Under the pieces are notes generated by a model. The model was given only the letters and a program-made list of their open reading frames with translations, was not told the origin of the DNA and searched no databases. Of a DNA stretch of 64,000 nucleotides, positions 24,829 to 32,156 are shown in pieces (positions within the stretch are counted from its first letter, which is position 1; every line of letters begins with the position of its first letter). The position numbers were made by a program, and so were the translations under genes. The DNA comes from Streptomyces venezuelae ATCC 10712. Its GTDB lineage: Bacteria > Actinomycetota > Actinomycetes > Streptomycetales > Streptomycetaceae. The stretch covers positions 7,568,001 through 7,632,000 of the forward strand of contig NZ_CP029197.1 in the NCBI RefSeq assembly GCF_008639165.1, written 5' to 3'.

Positions 24829-25686
24829 ATGAGCACACCCAGCACCACGGCCCTGCCGGACGGTGGCCTGAAGAGCCCGGGCGCGGGCCTGATCACCCTG
24901 GACCCGGTCAGGACCGCCCTCCTGCGTGGACTTGACGAACTCCTGACGGGTCTCGCCGCACGGCTCTCCGCGCCCGAGGTCCTCGGCCCGCCGCTGCTGT
25001 CCGTGGAGGGGCTCGCCCGGCTCGACTTCTTCCGCAACTTCCCCCATCTCGGCGTCTCCGCAGGGCGGTTCGCCCCCGACGCGCTCGACGCCCTCGCCGC
25101 CGGCGAGACACCCGCCGAGCGGCAACTCACCCCCACCGGCCACCTGCTGCCCTCCGCCACCTGCTACGGACTGCTGCTCTCCCTGGAGGGCCGCGACGTC
25201 GGCGAGCAGGGCCTGCGCCTCTCCGCCTCCGGCCGCTGCTTCCGCAACGAGACCCACTACGACGGACTGCGCCGTCTCTGGGGCTTCCACATGCGCGAGG
25301 TCCTGTACCTGGGCACCAAGCAGGGCGCGGTCGAACACCTCGACCAGGGAGCCGAGTTCATCCTCGAAGCCGCCGGACGCCTCGGCCTGGACCTCACCCG
25401 GGCCGTGGCCGACGACCCGTTCTACGACAAGGGCGGCTCCCGCGCCCGGCTGATGGCCCTGGACCCCGTCAAGCACGAGTTCTGTGCCCCCGACGGCACG
25501 GCCATCGCCTCCGTCAACCGGCACCGCAACTTCTTCGGCGAACGCCTGGACATCCGCGCCGGCGCGGAAGGCCCCGCCTACAGCGCCTGCGTCGCGTTCG
25601 GCCTCGAACGCTGGGTCCACGCGATGATCCTCACCCACGGCAGCCCCGAGCAGGCCCTGGACCGCCTCCACGCCGCCCGCCCCTGA
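24829..25686 (+). CDS. Amino acid:[carrier protein] ligase (class II seryl-tRNA-synthetase-like)
   Basis: A 285-aa truncated class II aminoacyl-tRNA-synthetase-like protein without a tRNA-binding domain. Class II motif 2 is SGRCFRNETHYDGLRRLWGF and motif 3 is AFGLERWVHA. The three zinc ligands known in the Bradyrhizobium aa:CP ligase (Cys, Glu, Cys) have counterparts at Cys112, Glu157 and Cys254. Such enzymes adenylate a small amino acid and load it on the phosphopantetheine of a stand-alone carrier protein, not on tRNA. The carrier is encoded next (25822) and a PPTase after it. The ATG follows GGGAGCGG. Confidence 0.88.
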   Translation: MSTPSTTALPDGGLKSPGAGLITLDPVRTALLRGLDELLTGLAARLSAPEVLGPPLLSVEGLARLDFFRNFPHLGVSAGRFAPDALDALAAGETPAERQLTPTGHLLPSATCYGLLLSLEGRDVGEQGLRLSASGRCFRNETHYDGLRRLWGFHMREVLYLGTKQGAVEHLDQGAEFILEAAGRLGLDLTRAVADDPFYDKGGSRARLMALDPVKHEFCAPDGTAIASVNRHRNFFGERLDIRAGAEGPAYSACVAFGLERWVHAMILTHGSPEQALDRLHAARP

Positions 25687-25708
25687 ACCGGGCGGGACCC
25701 GCCCGGAC

Positions 25709-25739
25709 CCCGGGCCCACGGCCTCCGTGGGCTCCCGGG
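25709..25739 (+). terminator. Hairpin between the ligase and carrier-protein genes
   Basis: An outer 6-bp stem (25709-25714 with 25734-25739) carries an inner 7-bp stem (25715-25721 with 25725-25731) and a CCT loop. A further perfect 9-bp palindrome lies just before it (25688-25706). It may attenuate or partly terminate, adjusting ligase to carrier-protein expression. Confidence 0.4.
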
Positions 25740-25821
25740 CCGAGGAACGCCCGGCCCCCACCCGTACCCCCCTCCATGACCCCAGCACCTCCGCGAGAGC
25801 ACGAAGGAGCGCCACCTCCCC

Positions 25822-26052
25822 ATGGAACGCATCGCCGCGTGGCTTCACGAGAAGAACCCCGGCCTCGACGGGCCGATCGACGCCGACGAGGACCTCATCG
25901 AGGCCCGTCTCATCGACTCGATGGACTTCCTGGAGTTCATCGACCTCCTGGAGGAGCTCTCCGGCGACTCCATCGACCTCCAGGACGTCACCATCGACGA
26001 CTTCCGCACGCTCGGCCGCGTCCAGGAGCGCTTCCTGAGCGCCGCCCGCTGA
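25822..26052 (+). CDS. Stand-alone acyl/aminoacyl carrier protein
   Basis: A 76-aa acidic four-helix carrier protein. The phosphopantetheine Ser is Ser33 in LIDSMDFLEFID, a clear variant of the DSL motif. A GAAGGAG ribosome site lies upstream. It is the likely partner of the aa:CP ligase upstream, the PPTase downstream (24 bp) and the divergent condensation protein, which lacks its own carrier. It would hold the amino acid as a thioester in the cytoplasm. Confidence 0.9.
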   Translation: MERIAAWLHEKNPGLDGPIDADEDLIEARLIDSMDFLEFIDLLEELSGDSIDLQDVTIDDFRTLGRVQERFLSAAR

Positions 26053-26076
26053 GTCCGCGGCCCCGGACCGCCGCCG

Positions 26077-26841
26077 ATGACCGAAGGCCCGCAGCCGGAC
26101 CGGGACCACGCCCTGGCGCTCGTGGCCACCACCCGGGAGGTCCTGGACCACCCCGGGGTGCACGAGGGCCTGCTCGCCGACTGGGAGCGGCGGCGGATCG
26201 CCGCGATACGGCTCCCCGGCCGCCGTGACGACGTGCTGGCGGCCCGCCTCCTCGTCCGGCTGTGCGCCGCCCGCCACACGGGCCGCACACCGGCCGAGTC
26301 CGCCCCGGCCCAGCGCTGCCCCGAGTGCGGCGGGTCCGGCCACGGCCGCCCGTACCTGCCCGGTCTGCCCGGCGTCGGCGTGAGCATGAGCCACGCCGAC
26401 GGACTCGTCGCCGCGGCCGTCGGTCCGGGCGCGGTCGGCATCGACGTGGAGCCCGCCGCCCGCCGCCCCGGACCCCTGCGCGTACTGCGCCGCCTGCTGC
26501 CCGAGGCGGAGGTCGCCGAGGCTGCGGCCCGGCCCGACCCCGGCCCGGCGCTGCTCCGTCTCTGGGTCCGCGGCGAGGCCCGGTTGAAGGCGGGCGGCCA
26601 GGCGGGCCTGCGGCTGTCCGAATGGACGGACGGGGACCGCGCGGCGGTCGTCGCGGTGGCGACGGAGGCGGACCGGGTGACGCGGGGCGGGGTGACGTGG
26701 GACGGGCGCACGGGGGCCGGGTGCACGAGGGCCGGGGTCACGGGGGCCGGGATCACCGGGGCCGGGGCCGCGAGGGTCGGGATCACCGGGGCGGGTGGTG
26801 GTACGCCCGACCCCGTTCCGGTCATCGGATTCGCCCGCTGA
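26077..26841 (+). CDS. Sfp-type 4'-phosphopantetheinyl transferase
   Basis: A 254-aa PPTase that would convert the neighbouring apo-carrier to holo form with CoA. Visible motifs are a CPECGG..HGRP stretch, VSMSHADGLVAAAV, the Mg-binding VGIDVE, and LWVRGEARLKAGG, where the usual WxxKEAxxK has Gly for the first Lys. The C-terminus (about residues 205-245) is a Gly/Thr/Ala tract made by short GC-rich repeats and is probably dispensable. Spacing of 24 bp from the carrier gene supports one operon. Confidence 0.88.
   Translation: MTEGPQPDRDHALALVATTREVLDHPGVHEGLLADWERRRIAAIRLPGRRDDVLAARLLVRLCAARHTGRTPAESAPAQRCPECGGSGHGRPYLPGLPGVGVSMSHADGLVAAAVGPGAVGIDVEPAARRPGPLRVLRRLLPEAEVAEAAARPDPGPALLRLWVRGEARLKAGGQAGLRLSEWTDGDRAAVVAVATEADRVTRGGVTWDGRTGAGCTRAGVTGAGITGAGAARVGITGAGGGTPDPVPVIGFAR
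26704..26790 (+). repeat. Degenerate 15-bp GGGGCCGGG-type repeats in the PPTase 3' end
   Basis: Several near-copies of a 15-bp unit (GGGGCCGGGATCACC and relatives) encode TGAG(I/V)-type pentapeptides. It looks like slippage-driven extension of the PPTase tail. Confidence 0.6.
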
Positions 26842-27004
26842 CGGTCCGTACGACCGGGGAGAGCACCTCCTCGCTCCCGCTCCCGTCCCCCTGTGATCCT
26901 GACGGCGGGCCGGCGGGGACCCGGTCGGCCGAATGCCGCCCGGGACGGGCGAATGTCGAGCGCCCCGCGTGGCCCGGCGCGCCCCCGGTGGTAGGTCGTT
27001 CGCC

Positions 27005-28093
27005 ATGCAGCCAGGCACACCACCGACGGTGACCCCCTTCCTTCGTACGGCCGCCGCCTACGCGTGGCGCATCCTGATCGTCGGCGTGCTCGTCTACAGC
27101 CTCTTCGCGGTGCTCGGGCGCTTTCATGAGATCGGCGTGGCCCTGTTCCTGGGGCTCGTGATCACCGCGCTGCTGCGTCCGCTCGCCGACCTCGTGGCCC
27201 GCGGGCTGCCCCGGCCGATCGCCGTGGCCCTCACCCTGCTCGGCAGCATCGCGCTGGTCCTCGGCGTGCTCGCGCTGGTCGGCGAGGCGGTGGCGGGGGA
27301 GCGGTCGACCCTCGTCCGCGAGTTCCGGGACGGGATCGGCCGGATCGAGGACTGGCTGGAGCGGCCGCCCTTCCGGCTGGACCCGGGGGCGTTGGGCGGC
27401 CTCCAGGCCAGGATCGGGGAGTTCCTCTCCAGCCACCGCTCGACCCTGATCAGCGAGGCGGTGAGCGGTGCCCATCACGTGGTGGCCGTGCTGACGACGC
27501 TGGCCCTCGCGCTGTTCTCCTCGGTGTTCTTCATCCACTCCGGCGACCGGCAGTGGGCCTGGTTCAAGGAGCAGTTGCCCGGCTCGGTCCGCGAGCGGGT
27601 GGCGACCGGCGGGCGCGCCGCCTGGCGCACCTTCACCGGCTACACCCACGGGATCGTGCTCGTGGCGGCGGTGAACGCGGTGCTCGTCGGCATCGCGCTG
27701 TGGCTCCTGGGCGTCCCGCTGGCGGTGCCGCTTGCGCTCCTGGAGTTCCTGGCCGCGTTCGTGCCGCTGATCGGTTCGCCGGTCGCCCTGGCGGTGGCCG
27801 CCGTCGTGGCGCTGGCCGCGAAGGGCCCGGTCGTGGCCGCGATCGTGATCGGCCTGATCGTGGTGATCGGCCAGATCGAGGGGCATCTGCTGCACCCGAT
27901 CGTCATGAGCTGGGCCGTGCGGCTCCACCCGCTGGTCGTGGCCGTCACGGTCGTCGCGGGAACGATCGCCGCCGGGATCGTGGGGGCCGTGGTGGCCGTA
28001 CCGCTGGTCTCGGTGATCTGGTCGGTGCACACGGCGCTGCGGGAGGACCGTACGGCCCGGAAGGCGGAGGCGGAGGCCGCGGAGCCGGAGTGA
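27005..28093 (+). CDS. AI-2E transporter family (PerM-like) membrane protein
   Basis: A 362-aa protein with about seven or eight membrane segments. The pattern LFLGLVITALLRPLADLVA near residue 50, a hydrophilic domain at about 95-155, and late LEFLAAFVPLIGSPVAL and IEGHLLHPIVMSWAVRLHP are characteristic of the AI-2E/PerM family. The ATG (MQPGTPPTVTPF) is preferred to an upstream in-frame start. Family members have been linked to autoinducer-2 export or Na+/H+ antiport; function here is open. It is probably independent of the biosynthetic operon. Confidence 0.88.
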   Translation: MQPGTPPTVTPFLRTAAAYAWRILIVGVLVYSLFAVLGRFHEIGVALFLGLVITALLRPLADLVARGLPRPIAVALTLLGSIALVLGVLALVGEAVAGERSTLVREFRDGIGRIEDWLERPPFRLDPGALGGLQARIGEFLSSHRSTLISEAVSGAHHVVAVLTTLALALFSSVFFIHSGDRQWAWFKEQLPGSVRERVATGGRAAWRTFTGYTHGIVLVAAVNAVLVGIALWLLGVPLAVPLALLEFLAAFVPLIGSPVALAVAAVVALAAKGPVVAAIVIGLIVVIGQIEGHLLHPIVMSWAVRLHPLVVAVTVVAGTIAAGIVGAVVAVPLVSVIWSVHTALREDRTARKAEAEAAEPE

Positions 28094-28185
28094 CGAGGCG
28101 TCAGAGGAACTGGCGCAACCAAGACTTCACCGTCCGGTCGGGTGCGGGGTCTTGCGCGGCGGTTCCGGTCTCTCTACTCTCCCCG

Positions 28186-28216
28186 CCAATGGTTAGGAAT
28201 ATTTCCTAACCATTGG
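28186..28216. promoter_or_regulatory. Perfect 31-bp palindrome upstream of the GH8 gene
   Basis: CCAATGGTTAGGAA (28186-28199) and TTCCTAACCATTGG (28203-28216) are exact inverted repeats with a 3-nt centre, ending 23 bp before the GH8 ATG. The core TTAGGAA..TTCCTAA recurs upstream of the GH5 gene at 54762. It is a strong repressor-site candidate; AGGAAA/TTTCCT palindromes are, as I recall, bound by the ROK regulator CsnR at chitosanase genes. Confidence 0.75.
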
Positions 28217-28239
28217 TCATGGAGGGAAAGGGACTTCTC

Positions 28240-29889
28240 ATGCGTCGACGAAGCGTCTCGCTTCTCGGGCTCGCCGGTCTGCTGGCGGTGCCCTTGACGG
28301 TGCTGCCCCAGGCACAGGCCGCCGACGGTCTGGTCTCCACCGGGAAGGCGGTGACGGCATCGTCCGTGGAGACCTCGGCCTTCGGGGCCGGTCTCGCCGT
28401 GGACGGCAACGCGGCCACCCGCTGGGCGAGCCTCGAAGGGGTCGACCCGCAGTGGATCCGCATCGACCTCGGAGCCGCCCACACGATCTCCCGCGTCAAG
28501 CTCAACTGGGAGGACGCGTACGGGAAGGCGTACAAGATACAGACCTCGGCGGACGGTTCGACCTGGACCGACGTCTACTCCACCACCGCCGGTGACGGCG
28601 CCACCGACGACCTGACGGTCTCCGGCACCGGTCGCTACGTCCGGATGTACGGCACCGGGCGCGGCACCGCCTACGGCTACTCCCTCTGGGAGTTCGAGGT
28701 GTACGGCGCGCCCACCGGCACCGGCGGGGGCGGGGGCGGCTCGGCCGTCCCCTTCGGCAGCCACCTCAGGCCCTACACCGCCGGCACCCTGAAGCCGTCC
28801 GGCTCCCAGGCCTCGATCGACCAGAAGGTCGTCGACTACTACAACAAGTGGAAGGCCGCCTTCGTCCGGCAGAACTGCGGCAACGGCTGGTACCAGATCA
28901 TCTCGCCCGACGCCGACCACCCCTACGTCGCCGAGGCGCAGGGCTACGGCATGGTCATCGCCGCCACCATGGCCGGCGCCGACCCCGACGCCAAGAAGAT
29001 CTTCGACGGACTCGTCAAGTGGAAGATCGACCACCCGTCCGCCGTCAACCCGAACCTGCTCGCCGCCGAACAGGACGTCAACTGTCGCAGCGTGAACGGC
29101 GGCGACGGCGCCACCGACGGCGACATGGACGTGGCCTACGGCCTGCTCCTCGCCGACAAGCAGTGGGGCAGCACCGGCACCTACAACTACAAGGACCTCG
29201 CGCTCAAGCACATCGCCGCGATCAAGAAGGACGAGGTCAACCCGACGACCAAGCTCCTGAAGCTCGGCGACTGGAGCAGCTCCGGCGACGAGTACTACTA
29301 CATCTCCCGGACCTCCGACTGGATGGCCGACCACTTCCGGGCCTTCCGGGCCGCGTCGGGCGACACCACGTGGGACTCCGTGCGCTCCGCGCACCAGACC
29401 CAGATCTCCCGGCTCCAGTCGACGTACGCCTCCGGCACCGGACTCCTCCCCGACTTCGTCGTCGACACCAACACGACGCCCAAGCCCGCCCCGCGCCAGG
29501 TGCTCGAGGACCCGAACGACGGCGCGTACTGGTGGAACGCCTGCCGCACCCCGTGGCGCATCGCGGACGACGCCGTGACCAGCGGGGACGCCACCTCGCT
29601 CGCGGCCGCCCGCAAGCTGAACAGCTGGATCAAGACGAAGACCGGCGGCGACCCCAACAAGATCGCCATCGGCTACAAGCTCAACGGCACCCAGATCTCC
29701 TCGGGCAGCGAGGCCGCCTTCTTCGCCCCGTTCGCGGTGGCCGCGATGACCGACTCCGGCAGCCAGGCCTGGCTGGACGCGCTGTGGAACAAGATGGTGG
29801 CGACCCCGGTCGACACCAGCAGCTACTTCTCCGCGAGCATCCAGCTCCAGGTCATGATCACGGCATCCGGCAACCACTGGGTGCCGTAA
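28240..29889 (+). CDS. Secreted glycoside hydrolase family 8 with N-terminal CBM32/F5-8C domain
   Basis: A 549-aa exported enzyme. The ATG at 28240 gives a good signal peptide (MRRRSVSLLG.., cleavage after AQA about residue 27). Residues 30-155 form a discoidin/F5-8C carbohydrate-binding module, then a Gly linker (162-167). The GH8 domain (about 170-549) has the general acid Glu232 in YVAEAQGYGM and the family signature ATDGDMDVAYGL with Asp293. GH8 includes chitosanases, endoglucanases and lichenases. The shared operator type hints at chitosan or beta-glucan. It is convergent with the following monooxygenase (3-bp gap). Confidence 0.9.
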   Translation: MRRRSVSLLGLAGLLAVPLTVLPQAQAADGLVSTGKAVTASSVETSAFGAGLAVDGNAATRWASLEGVDPQWIRIDLGAAHTISRVKLNWEDAYGKAYKIQTSADGSTWTDVYSTTAGDGATDDLTVSGTGRYVRMYGTGRGTAYGYSLWEFEVYGAPTGTGGGGGGSAVPFGSHLRPYTAGTLKPSGSQASIDQKVVDYYNKWKAAFVRQNCGNGWYQIISPDADHPYVAEAQGYGMVIAATMAGADPDAKKIFDGLVKWKIDHPSAVNPNLLAAEQDVNCRSVNGGDGATDGDMDVAYGLLLADKQWGSTGTYNYKDLALKHIAAIKKDEVNPTTKLLKLGDWSSSGDEYYYISRTSDWMADHFRAFRAASGDTTWDSVRSAHQTQISRLQSTYASGTGLLPDFVVDTNTTPKPAPRQVLEDPNDGAYWWNACRTPWRIADDAVTSGDATSLAAARKLNSWIKTKTGGDPNKIAIGYKLNGTQISSGSEAAFFAPFAVAAMTDSGSQAWLDALWNKMVATPVDTSSYFSASIQLQVMITASGNHWVP

Positions 29890-29892
29890 CGG

Positions 29893-31557
29893 TCAGGTGA
29901 CCACCGCGGACAGGGCCCTGAGGTAGTCGGACAGGGCCGCCGCGGCGCCGCCGAGCGGGAACCGCGCGGCGAGCTGCCCGTCAGGGCGTACGACGAAGCC
30001 GGTGGCGCCGTCGGGGAGATAGAGCCGTGCGAACTCCCCGGCGGCGTCGAGGTACACCGGGACGTCGGGCAGGACCTCGTCGGACGGCCGCGCCTCCCGT
30101 GGCAGTACGGCGAGGACGTCGAGGGGGAGCCGGTCGAGCAGGTCGCCGCAGGTCCGGGCCGTGTCCGTCGCGGCCCGGCCCAGCTCGACGGCGTCGGGCC
30201 CGTACAACAGGGCCACGTGACCCGGTCGGCCGCGCAGGACGTCGAGCAGACGCAACGGCCCGACGGCGATCGGCAGCGTGAGCCCGGTGCAGTCCGGCGC
30301 CCGGTCACCCGGCTGCGGCGCGTCGAGCGGCCCGTACGGACCACCGGCCAGCGGCCCGTCCCGGTAGGCGACCAGCAGCTGCGCCTCACGGAACGCGAGG
30401 GTCCGCCGGTCCTCCGGGTCGTTCTGCATGCCCTGGGTCGCGTGCCGGACCGTGCGGCCGACGACCTCCTCGCCCACCGGACGGCGCTCGGCGTCGTAAC
30501 TGCCGAGCAGGGCGTGACCGGCCTCGCCGCGCACCACGAGGGCGAGCTTCCAGGCCAGGTTCACGGCGTCCTGGATACCGGTGTTCATGCCCTGCGCGCC
30601 CGTCGGCGGGTGGATGTGCGCGGCGTCGCCCGCGACGAACACCCGCCCCTCGCCGTACCGGTCGACGATGCGGTGACTGATGCGGAACACCGAGGCCCAG
30701 CGCAGTCCGGAGAGCCGGGCCGGACCCGGGGCCAGCCGGTCGACGACGGACTGGAGCTGGGACAGGTCGGGTCCGTCGCCGCCGTCGAGACCGTGCGCGA
30801 CACCGTCCGCCGGCGCCCGTCCGGCCCCGGCGAGTTCGGGCGGCACCTTCATGGACATCCGGTAGCGGCCCGCCCCCGGCAGCGGGATGCAGACCAGCAC
30901 GTCGTCGGCGGAACCGTCGTCGGAGCGGTGCTCGGAGCGGAGCGCGTACCCCTCGGGCAGCCCCCATTCGGCGTCGGCCAGGACATCGCCGAGCATGTAC
31001 GTCTCCGGGAACGCCCCGCCCTCGTACGACAGGCCCAGGGTCTTGCGGACGACGCTGTGCGCCCCGTCGCAGCCGATCAGATAGGGCACCCGCAGCTCCT
31101 CGTCGGCCCCCGCGGCGGTGCGCAGCCGGGCGGTCACCCCGTCAGGGTCCTGGGTGAACGAGAGCAGCTCGGTGCCGCGCTCGATCTCCGTCCCCAGACC
31201 GGCGAGGTGCGCCTCCAGGAGCCGTTCCGTCTCGTACTGCGGCAGCGCGGCGAAGCCGTACGGCACCTCGGGAGGCAGCTGGAGGACGACGCGGGCCGCC
31301 TCCCTGCCGTTGATGAACAGCAGCTGTCCGCGCATCGGGACGGCCGCCTCCAGGACGTCTCGGGCCAGGCCCATCCGGTCCCAGAGCTCCAGCGTGCGAG
31401 GCTGGATCCCGACCGCCTTGGCGTACGGGAGCCGCGCGGGCAGCCGGTCGACGAGCCGGCACCGTACCCCCTGGCGGCGCAGCTCGGCGGCGGCGCTGAG
31501 TCCGACCGGACCCGCGCCCACGATCAGGACATCGGTGGTGGTGCCGGTGCGCGCCAC
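29893..31557 (-). CDS. FAD-binding aromatic monooxygenase (PheA/TfdB, polyketide hydroxylase type)
   Basis: A 554-aa class A flavin monooxygenase. The GTG start follows GGGAGG. The FAD motif is VLIVGAGPVGLSAAAELRRQ, DG is LIGCDGAHSVVRK, and GD is VFVAGDAAHIHPPTGAQGMN. The C-terminal 150 residues resemble the thioredoxin-like domain of phenol hydroxylases and anthracycline hydroxylases. It would hydroxylate an aromatic substrate with NAD(P)H and O2. No polyketide genes are nearby, so a catabolic or orphan role is as likely as antibiotic tailoring. Confidence 0.9.
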   Translation of the reverse strand: MARTGTTTDVLIVGAGPVGLSAAAELRRQGVRCRLVDRLPARLPYAKAVGIQPRTLELWDRMGLARDVLEAAVPMRGQLLFINGREAARVVLQLPPEVPYGFAALPQYETERLLEAHLAGLGTEIERGTELLSFTQDPDGVTARLRTAAGADEELRVPYLIGCDGAHSVVRKTLGLSYEGGAFPETYMLGDVLADAEWGLPEGYALRSEHRSDDGSADDVLVCIPLPGAGRYRMSMKVPPELAGAGRAPADGVAHGLDGGDGPDLSQLQSVVDRLAPGPARLSGLRWASVFRISHRIVDRYGEGRVFVAGDAAHIHPPTGAQGMNTGIQDAVNLAWKLALVVRGEAGHALLGSYDAERRPVGEEVVGRTVRHATQGMQNDPEDRRTLAFREAQLLVAYRDGPLAGGPYGPLDAPQPGDRAPDCTGLTLPIAVGPLRLLDVLRGRPGHVALLYGPDAVELGRAATDTARTCGDLLDRLPLDVLAVLPREARPSDEVLPDVPVYLDAAGEFARLYLPDGATGFVVRPDGQLAARFPLGGAAAALSDYLRALSAVVT

Positions 31558-31727
31558 GGGGGTGCCTCCCAGTGCTCGGCGGCCTCCGATGCCCCCGGCC
31601 GGGTCCCGTTCCCCTCCCGTGTTCCATGGTCGCCCGGGGCGCCCCGTTCGGCGAGCCGTGCCGACCCGCCCTCCGTGCCGAACGGGTGTGCGGAACCGGG
31701 CGGGGGTGCACGGCGTCCGTTCCGGGC

Positions 31728-32156
31728 ATGGACGAGAAACCCGCACCCGACCCGCACGAGGCCACGGACGCCACGGCCGCCGACGGGGTCACGGCCGCCG
31801 ATGCCGCGGCCGACGACGGTGGCGGTGACCGGGCGGAGAGCGCCGTCGGCTGCCTGCTCGCCGTCGCCGGCGTCACCGGCGCCGCGATCTACGCGTTCCC
31901 CCGGGCCGCGTTCAGCATCGACGGAGGTTTCGAGGGCCATGCCCGGGACCTGAGCGTCGCCTTCGTCGACGTCCCGCTGATCCTTCTCGCCGGTCTGCTC
32001 CTCCCGCCCATGACCTGGGCGGCGGCCACCCGATGGCTCCGCCCCTGGGCGGCGCTCCCCGTCTGTCTCGCCGTCGCCGCCCTCGCCCTGTGGGGCATCG
32101 ACGCGGTCTGGCACCCGCGCCAGCTCCCCGATCCCGGTTACCGGGGCGGCATCTGA
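31728..32156 (+). CDS. Small hypothetical membrane protein
   Basis: A 142-aa protein. The ATG (MDEKPAPDPHEAT) is preferred to upstream in-frame codons for lack of coding character before it, though its ribosome site is weak. A charged Asp/Ala-rich N-terminus (about 40 aa) is followed by three hydrophobic segments (about 42-60, 80-100, 110-128). I do not recognise the family. It is divergent from the monooxygenase and convergent with the carboxyltransferase gene. Confidence 0.65.
   Translation: MDEKPAPDPHEATDATAADGVTAADAAADDGGGDRAESAVGCLLAVAGVTGAAIYAFPRAAFSIDGGFEGHARDLSVAFVDVPLILLAGLLLPPMTWAAATRWLRPWAALPVCLAVAALALWGIDAVWHPRQLPDPGYRGGI

Noticed and set aside
26704..26790. Possible CRISPR-like or intergenic repeat array in the PPTase end
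   Set aside because: Units are short, degenerate and in frame within the coding sequence, with no unique spacers.
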